Translations under genes and position numbers: made by a program
DNA from: an uncultured Lachnospiraceae bacterium
Lineage (GTDB): Bacteria; Bacillota; Clostridia; Lachnospirales; Lachnospiraceae
Assembly: GCA_947177105.1 (NCBI GenBank)
Contig: CAMWTF010000026.1
Coordinates: forward strand, 1 to 13,693
Reading direction: 5' to 3'
DNA length: 13,693 nt
Notes under the pieces: generated by a model
Databases searched by the model: none
Told to the model about the DNA's origin: nothing
The model's input: the letters and a program-made list of their open reading frames with translations, nothing else
Shown here: piece by piece, positions 1 through 7,080 of the stretch
How the letters are laid out: each line of letters starts with the position of its first letter
Numbering within the stretch: the first letter of the stretch is position 1

Positions 1-1776
1 CTTTACATCCGCCCCTTCCGAATAGGACGCCTCCAGCTGCGCAAGTCCGATTCTGAACTCCGCAAAACTCTTTATTTGCTGTAAATGAGGCATCATCATC
101 TTCAGCACCTCATTCAGGCTGATAGGAAAAGGCAGGGAATAGCTTTCCAGCCCCGTGTCAATCATCTCCTGCAGCACGGGAATACACGCCTCACATCTGG
201 TCAAAATATCCTGCGCCGGATAATCGTCGCTCTTTAAAATATAGTTCTCATCGCTCCAGGCAAAAGTGGCATGGGTACTGCCCGTTCTGGCATCCTGAAT
301 AATATCCAGCATTTCCGCAAAGACATCCGCATATTCTTTCCCCACCACGGCAACCGAAAGCTCCCTGAGTAAGGTCACATCCGGAATGTCCGGATCAATC
401 AGCATCTGACCGGCACAATATAAGGAGAATACATTTAATATATGGTAAGAATCCATCTCGCTCCAATACTCCGGCTTTACAATGGCATCATAGTTTCGCG
501 CCGTCTGATATACGGAGCGGATGTAATCCATATTGAAATTCATCTGCGCAAGCTGGTCGATTTCCGTTTCACAGGTTCCCCAGGACCAGGTTCCCAGACG
601 ACAGCCATAATTTTGGATGGCCGTCCTGAATGTGGTGTACTGGCTTTCCGGATTATCCCTGTATCCCTGCTCATATAATGTAATATTGTTCCCCAGCTCA
701 TTGATAAAAACATCTTTGTCGTAAGCATCCACCCAGCAGCTGATACCAAAATCAATGTCCGGGTTCACCGCCCAGAATTTATCTCTCAACATGCCCGCGA
801 AATAGGCGATCTCCTCTGCGGTGGACAGATTTCCGGGATCATAATAGTGTCCAATCACTCTGTCACAGCAATCCGCCAAATCGGCGTAAATTGTATAATA
901 TTTTTCAAATGTGGCCATCGCCTCCTCGCTGTTAAAGGCATAGTCCCCATTAGTGTGGTAAACCACCGTATCGTCCACCCATCCGTAGCCCGAAAACGCC
1001 GAGCCCCAAACCCACAGCGTAAATTTCATATCCAGAGAGTGGGCCGCCTCGGACATGATCCGGATTTTCTCATGTACCGCCTGCCAGCTGCCCAGCCCCG
1101 CCCAGGCCGAGCACATATCCGTCACCTGGATCCCCGTAAATCCGCAGTGTTTCATCATTTTCACATACTCATACAGCTGATCCTCGGTATAATACATCAG
1201 GTTGTTCTTCACGCTGACCGCGTTGTCCAGATATATGCCGCGAGCCCAGTTCACATTCCAGAGAGTGACTATCGCCTCCCTCTCTTCCATCCAGGGATCC
1301 TGGCCGGCTACATTCGCGGGAACATGGATCTCGGAGTTGACATTGCTGATATGGGCTTCCTCCGTCCCTGCCTTGCTCCAGCCGAGATAGGTGTCAAGGA
1401 AGAGATAGACGCCGTCATACAGAGACTCCTTATTCACTGCGGAAATTGTCACCTCTCCGTCCTGAATGGAAATCCTGTTCTCCACATCCAGCTTTCGGTC
1501 TATCTCCAGAGTGATGGTATGCTGCGCATTCCCCGGTTTCGACACAACAGGCACAACATCGCCGCCTGTTCTCTGAATGTAACTGCGCAGTTCGTCTCCT
1601 GCCTTACGTGAGGCTGACCTCCCGACCACGATAACATAGTCACTGATGTCAATCTCTCCGATGTAGACGGCTTCCTTGCCGTTCTTTGCGGCTGGGATCT
1701 CCTCCTTACCGCAGCCGCCAAACAGCAGAAGCATCCCCAAAACCAAAATGCATTGTAAGCCTCTCAACCTCTTCAT
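1..1776 (-). CDS. Putative surface lipoprotein, glycoside-hydrolase-like (C-terminus cut by window edge)
   Basis: The frame stays open from ATG 1776 to base 1, giving 592 codons without a stop, so the C-terminus lies outside. AGGAG sits 8 nt before the ATG, directly after the stop of the upstream gene (13-nt gap), which suggests translational coupling. The N-terminus is a lipoprotein signal: basic MKRLR, a hydrophobic stretch, then FGGC with Cys22 as the lipidation site. Residues about 45-135 look like the N-terminal domain of alpha-glucuronidase/GH20-type enzymes (a helix resembling AGDELRSYIQRTGG, later GVYLFLDTYLG). Residues about 165-500 have the spacing of a TIM barrel, with GFTGIQVTD near 212-220 and acidic candidates in HYYDPG near 313 and WSEMDSYH near 438-445. 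I cannot assign a GH family or prove catalysis; it may only bind glycan. The operon with MBOAT and SGNH genes suggests work on the same extracellular polymer. Confidence 0.8.
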   Translation of the reverse strand, partial: MKRLRGLQCILVLGMLLLFGGCGKEEIPAAKNGKEAVYIGEIDISDYVIVVGRSASRKAGDELRSYIQRTGGDVVPVVSKPGNAQHTITLEIDRKLDVENRISIQDGEVTISAVNKESLYDGVYLFLDTYLGWSKAGTEEAHISNVNSEIHVPANVAGQDPWMEEREAIVTLWNVNWARGIYLDNAVSVKNNLMYYTEDQLYEYVKMMKHCGFTGIQVTDMCSAWAGLGSWQAVHEKIRIMSEAAHSLDMKFTLWVWGSAFSGYGWVDDTVVYHTNGDYAFNSEEAMATFEKYYTIYADLADCCDRVIGHYYDPGNLSTAEEIAYFAGMLRDKFWAVNPDIDFGISCWVDAYDKDVFINELGNNITLYEQGYRDNPESQYTTFRTAIQNYGCRLGTWSWGTCETEIDQLAQMNFNMDYIRSVYQTARNYDAIVKPEYWSEMDSYHILNVFSLYCAGQMLIDPDIPDVTLLRELSVAVVGKEYADVFAEMLDIIQDARTGSTHATFAWSDENYILKSDDYPAQDILTRCEACIPVLQEMIDTGLESYSLPFPISLNEVLKMMMPHLQQIKSFAEFRIGLAQLEASYSEGADVK

Positions 1777-1789
1777 GAGTTCTTCTCCT

Positions 1790-3283
1790 TTATCTCACAC
1801 AGGTATAACCGTCATCCGAGGCAGAAAAACCCACCGCATAGACAACATTTTTCAAAAGAGTGTCATAAAACACGATATTAATGCCGTCTGACACCTTGGC
1901 GCAGTCCTGCCGTTCCACAAAGACTCTGCTTGCGCCCTCTGTTCTGAACAGGACAATATCCGCCCCGCTTTGCTCCATGTACCACTCGCCGGTGCCGGAC
2001 GCGGTCTTCCATGTGACCTCTCCGTTCTCAATCATCCAGATTCCCCCGCCCGTCTCAAATTCCTCTTCAATCCCAATAGGCGCCAGGCGGTCCGCCATAT
2101 AGTCCGTCTCCCGGAAATAATCCCCGTCAGCCGTTAAAATGACAGTATAATCCGTACAGTATACCGCGAAATCCAAAATATACTGTATATCCGTACTCTG
2201 CTGCAATCTCAAATTACTAAACTCATGCGCCCGGGTCGCCAAGTCCCGCTCCCAAAGTTCGTATCTTTTATCTCCACGGTGATCCTCCAGGGCATAATTC
2301 TGTGAAATAAATCTTCCCAGAGCGGCCGTCACCTTCTCCGCTCCTTTGTGGTTGACATGCCCCCAGTCCAGGAAATCCTGTTCTGTGTCAAACTTCAGTT
2401 CATCGCGCAGATCCACAAAGTTCAAAAAGGGAATCCCTTCCTCTTTGGCAAGCGCCTCCACATAGTTCATGCGCATCTGATCCTGCGTTGTCACGGACAT
2501 GGGCGCCAGAAAGAGGCAGAGTCCGATTCCCTCCTCTCTGGTCAGTTCTATAATCTTGCGAAGCCACTCCTCCTCCTCCATCTCCATGGTCTCGTCACCT
2601 GTATAGAGTTCCCCGTCGTACATCGCCCAGGTGATCGGATTGCTCCTAAGTCCGTCAATCTGCGCGCTGAACCCGATATACAGCGTGTCCGGGCCCGTGA
2701 AATCCTGCTTCTGCAGCTCCATGTACCGTGTGTGTATAATCGGCCATTTGGCCAGAAAACTGCTCCTGTCCTCCTCGTCCACAATGTCATTTTCCGTCTG
2801 TAAGCTCCCTGACTCCTCATCAATCAGGTCCCTCACCATGCACAGATAATCCGCGGACATGTGGTATGGCAGCGTATTTCTATATAAATTCCCGTCCACA
2901 CCGTAGCCGTGATAGGTGGCGCCGAACATCTCCAGGCAGACCACCTTGGGCCTTTGGGTTTTCAGCGCTTCCTTCAGCCAATAATAGGACGCCGCGATAT
3001 CCTGTCCTGAAATGGAAAGGCTGTAGCCCGCAATCCCGTAGTCATCCCACAGCTGGGAGTTGATGACGGAGCAAAAACAGTGACTGCTCCCCAGGAAAAG
3101 CGCGTCCACCACATTCTCCTCCAGCCCATAGAAAGTCTCCACGGGAGTCATATATCCCCCCGAACCGTCCTTCCACGACAGCACCTGATAGATACGCCCC
3201 AGCACCAGCAGCAGTATCAGACAAAACGCGATTGTGCCGACGCACCTTTTTATAAAATTCTTTTTTCCCGCCCTGTTTTCCAA
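1790..3283 (-). CDS. SGNH-hydrolase-like membrane-anchored protein (AlgJ/DltD-like partner of MBOAT) with ILEI-like C-terminal domain
   Basis: I chose TTG 3283 (497 aa) because GGAGG lies 6 nt upstream; the frame is open to TTG 3316, but that start has no ribosome site and would translate an apparent intergenic repeat. A short basic N-terminus and one membrane segment (about residues 14-33) anchor an extracytoplasmic body. FLGSSH near residue 63-68 is SGNH block I, with Ser67 the likely nucleophile; DWGH (Asp306, His309) is the block V Asp/His pair. Such proteins accept an acyl group from an MBOAT partner and pass it to a polymer outside the cell. Residues about 365-490 carry DYTVILTADGD and later DGINIVFYD, which resemble the ILEI/PANDER (interleukin-like EMT inducer) domain. 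The gene is 57 nt downstream of the MBOAT stop and 13 nt ahead of the lipoprotein. Role is inferred from family and context; polymer and acyl group are unknown. Confidence 0.86.
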   Translation of the reverse strand: MENRAGKKNFIKRCVGTIAFCLILLLVLGRIYQVLSWKDGSGGYMTPVETFYGLEENVVDALFLGSSHCFCSVINSQLWDDYGIAGYSLSISGQDIAASYYWLKEALKTQRPKVVCLEMFGATYHGYGVDGNLYRNTLPYHMSADYLCMVRDLIDEESGSLQTENDIVDEEDRSSFLAKWPIIHTRYMELQKQDFTGPDTLYIGFSAQIDGLRSNPITWAMYDGELYTGDETMEMEEEEWLRKIIELTREEGIGLCLFLAPMSVTTQDQMRMNYVEALAKEEGIPFLNFVDLRDELKFDTEQDFLDWGHVNHKGAEKVTAALGRFISQNYALEDHRGDKRYELWERDLATRAHEFSNLRLQQSTDIQYILDFAVYCTDYTVILTADGDYFRETDYMADRLAPIGIEEEFETGGGIWMIENGEVTWKTASGTGEWYMEQSGADIVLFRTEGASRVFVERQDCAKVSDGINIVFYDTLLKNVVYAVGFSASDDGYTCVR

Positions 3284-3287
3284 TCGT

Positions 3288-3329
3288 AGCCTCCATGCCG
3301 CCGCGCGGCGACTCAATTATGGATGAAAA
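3288..3329 (-). repeat. Structured intergenic repeat, copy 1
   Basis: Read on the minus strand: TTTTCATCC, 4 nt, TTGAGTCGC, 11 nt, ATGGAGGCT. The same three blocks in the same order occur at 10766-10810. The part between TTGA and ATGGAGG can fold as a 6-bp GC-rich stem with a GCGC loop (GTCGCC pairing with GGCGGC). In this copy the GGAGG of the last block is also the ribosome site for the TTG start at 3283, so the element sits where it could control translation of the SGNH gene. Confidence 0.6.
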
Positions 3330-3340
3330 TGCCGCATTCT

Positions 3341-4825
3341 CTAAAATTGAAAATAAATAAACTGTGATGATTCAAACGAAATGCCGTATACGCCAAAAAC
3401 CAATGTGGCGGCGATCAGCGCAATGATAACGCCCCATCTGAACCATACGCACTGCTCCTTCAAAAACCCGGTGATCTCCTGCTTTTTTCTGTACCGAATC
3501 AAATCCACCAGGAAAAGAACAGCCAGAGATACTATCAGAATATTAAATTCCGGCCTGTCCAGCCCCAGGGTATAGACCGTTCCGTTGAACAGATTCCAAG
3601 GATCCCACTTCGTCGCCAGACGTTTGCAGAACCGAAGAGCATGGGCCACGGAAGGCGCTCTGAAGAAAATCCAGGCTGCGTCTACCAAAACAAAAGTACA
3701 CACCGCCTGCGCCAGATGAAAGCTGAAACTTTCCTTTTTGGTGTGCAGCGCGTCGTATAGCTTCGCGCGCAGTCCGGCAGTCATATCCCCGATCACCTGA
3801 TACGCGCCGTGCAGCAGCCCCCACACCACATAGTTCCAGTTCGCCCCGTGCCACAGGCCGCTCACCGCCATGGTTACCATTGTATTAAAGTATTTTCTGG
3901 GTTTGGAGCAGCGGCTCCCTCCCAGAGGAATATAGAGATAGTCCCGAAACCAGGTGCTCAAAGAAATGTGCCATCTCTTCCAGAACTCACCGACAGACCT
4001 TGCAAAGTAGGGAGTTTCAAAATTCTCCATCAGCTTAAAGCCCATCACACGCGCCGCGCCGATGGCTATCGTGGAGTAGCCCATAAAGTCGCAATAAATC
4101 TGGATGCTGAAGCCCACCGCCGCCGTGGCGAGGGCCACCGTTCCGTGCAGATAATAATTTTCAAAAACAGTATCCACCAAAAGCGCCGCACGATCCGCTA
4201 TCACCATCTTCACAAACAGGCCCCACACCATGAGCGTAAGTCCCCCGGCGACATTCTCGTAATTCCACAGCTTTTTCTTCTCCAGATCGCGCATCTGCCC
4301 CAGCAGACTTTCCGACCGCTCAATGGGGCCCGCCACAAGCTGCGGGAAGAAGGAGACAAAGAGCGCGTAGCGCAGAATATTCCTTTCAGGCTCCACTTTT
4401 CCCCGATAGACATCCATAGTATAGCCCAGGGCTTGAAAAGTATAGAAGGAAATTCCCACTGGCAGCAGCACATCAAAGCTTCTATCCCAAAGCTGCATGT
4501 GGAGCGAAGACAAGACACGATTACAGTTCGCCATAAAGAAATCAAAATATTTAAAGAAAAAGAGGATTCCCAGATTGACGCAAAGACATGCGGCCAAAAA
4601 AAACTTCCTCATTGCCGGTTTTTCCACAGCGTAAATCAGCCGGCCGCACAACCACGTAACGACTGTAGAAGTCAGCAGCAAAAACGCGTATTTTGCATTC
4701 CAGCACATGTAGAAATAATAGCTGGCCACCAACAGCCAAATATAGCGCACCTTCCTGGGAATAATAAAGTAAATCAGTGTAACCACAGGAAAAAAGATCA
4801 AAAAATCTATAGAATTGAACAACAT
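3341..4825 (-). CDS. MBOAT-family membrane O-acyltransferase (AlgI/DltB-like)
   Basis: A 494-residue polytopic membrane protein of typical AlgI length. It opens with the family hallmark MLFNSIDFLIFFPVV and has the MBOAT core: PVGISFYTFQALGYTMDVYRG (122-142), FPQLVAGPI (160-168), FWKRWHISLSTWFRDYLYIPLGG (281-303) with His286, and SGLWHGANW (322-330) with the expected catalytic His326. MBOAT proteins carry an acyl group across the membrane and hand it to an extracytoplasmic SGNH partner; the next gene encodes such a partner. TTAGGAG about 9 nt before ATG 4825 and the promoter at 4901-4928 make this the first gene of the operon. I cannot tell whether the target is teichoic acid, peptidoglycan or an exopolysaccharide; no dltA or dltC is seen, which argues against D-alanylation in this window. 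Confidence 0.95.
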   Translation of the reverse strand: MLFNSIDFLIFFPVVTLIYFIIPRKVRYIWLLVASYYFYMCWNAKYAFLLLTSTVVTWLCGRLIYAVEKPAMRKFFLAACLCVNLGILFFFKYFDFFMANCNRVLSSLHMQLWDRSFDVLLPVGISFYTFQALGYTMDVYRGKVEPERNILRYALFVSFFPQLVAGPIERSESLLGQMRDLEKKKLWNYENVAGGLTLMVWGLFVKMVIADRAALLVDTVFENYYLHGTVALATAAVGFSIQIYCDFMGYSTIAIGAARVMGFKLMENFETPYFARSVGEFWKRWHISLSTWFRDYLYIPLGGSRCSKPRKYFNTMVTMAVSGLWHGANWNYVVWGLLHGAYQVIGDMTAGLRAKLYDALHTKKESFSFHLAQAVCTFVLVDAAWIFFRAPSVAHALRFCKRLATKWDPWNLFNGTVYTLGLDRPEFNILIVSLAVLFLVDLIRYRKKQEITGFLKEQCVWFRWGVIIALIAATLVFGVYGISFESSQFIYFQF

Positions 4826-4900
4826 TCGGCGGCTCTCCTAACTAAGTATTACTTGTTTCTCTTTTGCGTCCGGCCGTTTTCTGCCTCAGAATAAGGTCAT

Positions 4901-4928
4901 ATTATCATAGTTCTCCCGTTTATGTCAA
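4901..4928 (-). promoter_or_regulatory. Sigma-A-type promoter of the MBOAT operon
   Basis: On the minus strand a perfect TTGACA (4923-4928) is followed after 16 nt by GATAAT (4901-4906, 5 of 6 to consensus). Transcription would start near 4894, leaving a leader of about 70 nt before ATG 4825. It is the only strong candidate in the 287-nt gap between the MBOAT and VanZ genes. Confidence 0.75.
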
Positions 4929-4971
4929 GGAAATTGAGATTATCGGCGGGGTTCCTGCTGCCCTTTAGTCA

Positions 4972-5004
4972 CAGTTTACCAGACAAAATAATTCTGGTAA
5001 ACTG
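4972..5004. repeat. Perfect inverted repeat, 12-bp arms, upstream of the MBOAT promoter
   Basis: CAGTTTACCAGA and TCTGGTAAACTG are perfect inverted copies around a 9-nt AT-rich spacer. Neither side has a T-tract immediately after the stem, so it is a poor intrinsic terminator. It ends 43 nt upstream of the MBOAT -35 box and 108 nt after the VanZ stop, so it could be an operator for the operon, a T-less terminator of the VanZ transcript, or an end of a mobile repeat. I see nothing else in 4929-5112 that I can support. Confidence 0.6.
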
Positions 5005-5112
5005 CCGTTCAAACATCTTTTATCCCTCCCCATATAATGCCTTTACGCTCTGGCCATCCCGCCTCAAAATCTGCCCTCACTCAGCCCGTTTCAAGAAATC
5101 CTTCATACCGTC

Positions 5113-5661
5113 CTACCGGGCCAGCCTGTCCACGCCCGGCGCCAGCTTCCTCACCGCAAAATATAGTGCCGCTCCCAGGCAGCTCCCGGCAAAATTCAGG
5201 ATCACATCGCCCACATCCACGCTGCGCCCGATGAAGAGTTGGCATGTCTCAATAAAAACAGGCAGGGCCAGGCTGTGCAGCACCACGGAAAAGATCTTCT
5301 GTTTTCTCTTCCACAGCAGCGCCAGGCCAAACCCCCAAGGCATAAACATCACAATATTCCCTACGATATTGACCAGAAAAGCATCCGGGGAAAAGCGCAA
5401 AATAAATCCGGCGATGGTCCGAAATGGCGCCAGATTGATTCCCTCACCGCTTTCTATACGCCCGGCGGCGGATCTTGCCATGGCAGCAGGTGTCTGGTAT
5501 TGTCCCTGTAGGGCCAGCGCCAACAGCCCCGTCATAAATGCCGCAAACCCAGCCTCCGCCCAGGCCCTGGCTGACTTCTCCCGCCATGGCCTGCGCACCG
5601 ACAGGTAGACAGCCAGGGCCGCAAGCATAATAACCAGTAACTTTAAAGTATACCCAAGCAT
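5113..5661 (-). CDS. VanZ-family integral membrane protein
   Basis: A 182-residue protein from ATG 5661, chosen because AGGGGG lies 6 nt upstream; a longer reading from TTG 5730 would begin inside a hairpin and lacks a site. VanZ hallmarks are present: INLAPFRTI (about 75-83), NIVGNIVMFMPWGFGL (98-113), a helix with ETCQLF (138-143) and the signature IGRSVDVGDVILNFAG (144-159) with acidic Asp149 and Asp152. Four to five hydrophobic segments are expected. The namesake in the VanA cluster gives low-level teicoplanin resistance by an unknown mechanism, but the family is widespread and most members have no proven role; no van genes are nearby. It is probably a single-gene unit lying after the hairpin at 5716-5752. 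Confidence 0.9.
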   Translation of the reverse strand: MLGYTLKLLVIMLAALAVYLSVRRPWREKSARAWAEAGFAAFMTGLLALALQGQYQTPAAMARSAAGRIESGEGINLAPFRTIAGFILRFSPDAFLVNIVGNIVMFMPWGFGLALLWKRKQKIFSVVLHSLALPVFIETCQLFIGRSVDVGDVILNFAGSCLGAALYFAVRKLAPGVDRLAR

Positions 5662-5674
5662 CTCAATCCCCCTG

Positions 5675-5707
5675 CATATGGAAAGGCCAATGCGCAAACT
5701 CCATATG
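5675..5707. promoter_or_regulatory. Inverted repeat upstream of the VanZ gene, possible operator
   Basis: CATATGGA (5675-5682) and TCCATATG (5700-5707) are perfect inverted 8-mers separated by 17 nt, in the short gap between the hairpin at 5716-5752 and the VanZ ribosome site. No clear -35/-10 pair is visible here, so the promoter of the VanZ gene remains unplaced. Operator function is a guess from position and symmetry. Confidence 0.3.
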
Positions 5708-5715
5708 TCCAATAA

Positions 5716-5752
5716 ATCCCCATTGCACAATCAGACTCCGTGCAATGGGGAT
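5716..5752 (-). terminator. Intrinsic terminator after the 368-aa gene, possibly bidirectional
   Basis: A perfect 13-bp stem (ATCCCCATTGCAC / GTGCAATGGGGAT) with an 11-nt loop begins 9 nt after the stop of the 5762-6868 gene. On the minus strand the stem runs straight into TTTATT, a weak U-tract, with AAAAAA before the stem. On the plus strand TTTTTT follows 5 nt after the stem (5758-5763), so it could stop transcription from either side. Confidence 0.75.
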
Positions 5753-5761
5753 CCTGCTTTT

Positions 5762-6868
5762 TTATTCGCCGCCCAGCCATTTGGCAAAGCGCTCCTGCGC
5801 CTTTGCCATCCAGCTTTCTCCCAGGCTGCCCTGAGACTTCAGGCTGATAAAAAATGAATTTATATCCAGGTAGTTCACTCCGCTGTATGTGCTGGGAAGC
5901 TTCGTTTCGTCTATCGTTTGTTTCCAGGACTTATATTCGGCAGCGGCCTCCTCATAATAGGTAAGCCTCTTTCCCTCAGAAGTGGTTCCCGAATAACCGT
6001 TCAGCTTCTGGTTGATGCGCTGATGCAGTTCTATGAATTTCCTGCCCCAGCCGGTCTCTCCTTTTGCGATGTGTTCATTTAAATCCTGCAATTCTTTGTA
6101 CAAATCCGGGGCTTTGGCTTTCAGTATATCGCTCTCGCTTACATAATCATCCGGCGCTCCCACCAAAGGCCCTTTCTCGATATGGTAGGTAACCCTGCCG
6201 TCCTCCGACACTGTGCCATTCATGCCATATCTGGCAATGGTATCCATGGCGGAGAGAAAGTCCCCGGCGTGCTCCTGATCCAGATAATTCTCCGCCAGAT
6301 ACCTGGCCTCCTCCAGACCAAAGGCTATGGCGTCCCTGCGCTGTTCCTCCGTCATCCCGGACACGTCATGAGGCATCAGATAATTCTTGATAATTCCGTT
6401 AGCTGCTTTCACGACCTCCTCAGGCGCGTTCTCCAAACTGCCATAGAGCTTTTCGTTGGTCTGGATGTTGGGAATGATCAGCCTGTGGGTATTTTCCAGC
6501 TGAACAATGCTCTGCTCCATCAGTTCCTGTTTCTTGGCCTGATCCGCTTTCTGCTGCTGGTTCTCTTTCCAACTTCCCTCTTTGATCTGTCTCTGCAAAT
6601 CCTGAGCCAGGGCCTGCAAACCATCCCCGGAAAACTCTACCATCACATTGTCTCCGTACTGGCTGGAAATCTCCTTCATGGCCCGCAGAGCCTCCTCCTT
6701 GGACATGGGATCCATGATCTTGTTCCCATGCTCATCGGTGGTTCTGAACTCATATTTCACCAGTGTATCCTTCCTGGGCATGAGACCTTCCCCGCCGGAG
6801 CCATAGCTTTTCAGCGGCTCAGAGCCCCTGTAAAACTGGCTGTAGCTTTGTGTGACATTCATTGACAT
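5762..6868 (-). CDS. Hypothetical protein, 368 aa, with a sigma-28-like promoter
   Basis: AAGGAGG 8 nt before ATG 6868 makes the start secure. I do not recognise the function. There is no signal peptide and no membrane segment. The first 35 residues are polar and low in complexity (MSMNVTQSYSQFYRG). Residues 50-100 are compact (SKEEALRAMKEISSQYGDNVMVEFSGDGLQAL), 95-130 are rich in Gln, Lys and Glu and likely helical, and 130-245 hold a better-ordered core (LIIPNIQTNEKLYGSLENAP, PHDVSGMTEEQRRDAIAFGLEEARYLAENYLD, YGMNGTV, GPLVGAPDDYVSE). From memory, related proteins of unknown role occur in several copies per genome in Lachnospiraceae, but I cannot confirm this. It stands alone between its own promoter and terminator. 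The promoter at 6988-7015 hints at expression with motility genes. Confidence 0.88.
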   Translation of the reverse strand: MSMNVTQSYSQFYRGSEPLKSYGSGGEGLMPRKDTLVKYEFRTTDEHGNKIMDPMSKEEALRAMKEISSQYGDNVMVEFSGDGLQALAQDLQRQIKEGSWKENQQQKADQAKKQELMEQSIVQLENTHRLIIPNIQTNEKLYGSLENAPEEVVKAANGIIKNYLMPHDVSGMTEEQRRDAIAFGLEEARYLAENYLDQEHAGDFLSAMDTIARYGMNGTVSEDGRVTYHIEKGPLVGAPDDYVSESDILKAKAPDLYKELQDLNEHIAKGETGWGRKFIELHQRINQKLNGYSGTTSEGKRLTYYEEAAAEYKSWKQTIDETKLPSTYSGVNYLDINSFFISLKSQGSLGESWMAKAQERFAKWLGGE

Positions 6869-6987
6869 GCCTACATCCTCCTTGATATGCTATTGAAATC
6901 CATTTCTCGGCCGCATCCATATATTGCGGGCATCCGCATCGCAATGACGCAGTCCGCCGGCATATGTGCTACAGCCTCATATCATTT

Positions 6988-7015
6988 TTATCGGCACATT
7001 GATGAGAAATTCTTA
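6988..7015 (-). promoter_or_regulatory. Sigma-28 (SigD/FliA)-like promoter of the 368-aa gene
   Basis: On the minus strand TAAG (7012-7015), 16 nt, then GCCGATAA (6988-6995). The known SigD/FliA consensus is TAAA, 15-16 nt, GCCGATAA/T, so the -10 octamer is exact and the -35 differs by one base. The leader would be about 110 nt. No good sigma-A pair competes with it in the 212-nt gap 6869-7080, where I see nothing else. Confidence 0.6.
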
Positions 7016-7080
7016 TCTGCATTGCACAATTCGACCAACTTACTTGCAAAGCCTTCAGGAGAAACCAGACATATGCCCTC

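Noticed and set aside
847..1611. 254-codon plus-strand open frame
   Set aside because: It is antisense to the lipoprotein, which has a ribosome site, signal peptide and family-like domains. The plus-strand peptide is rich in His, Pro and Arg with no recognisable domain.
3284..3316. N-terminal extension of the SGNH protein to TTG 3316
   Set aside because: There is no ribosome site before 3316, while GGAGG sits 6 nt before TTG 3283, and the extension would consist of the intergenic repeat.
3809..4894. 361-codon plus-strand open frame
   Set aside because: It lies opposite the MBOAT gene, whose motifs are unmistakable. The plus-strand product has the His/Gln/Arg-rich composition typical of an antisense reading.
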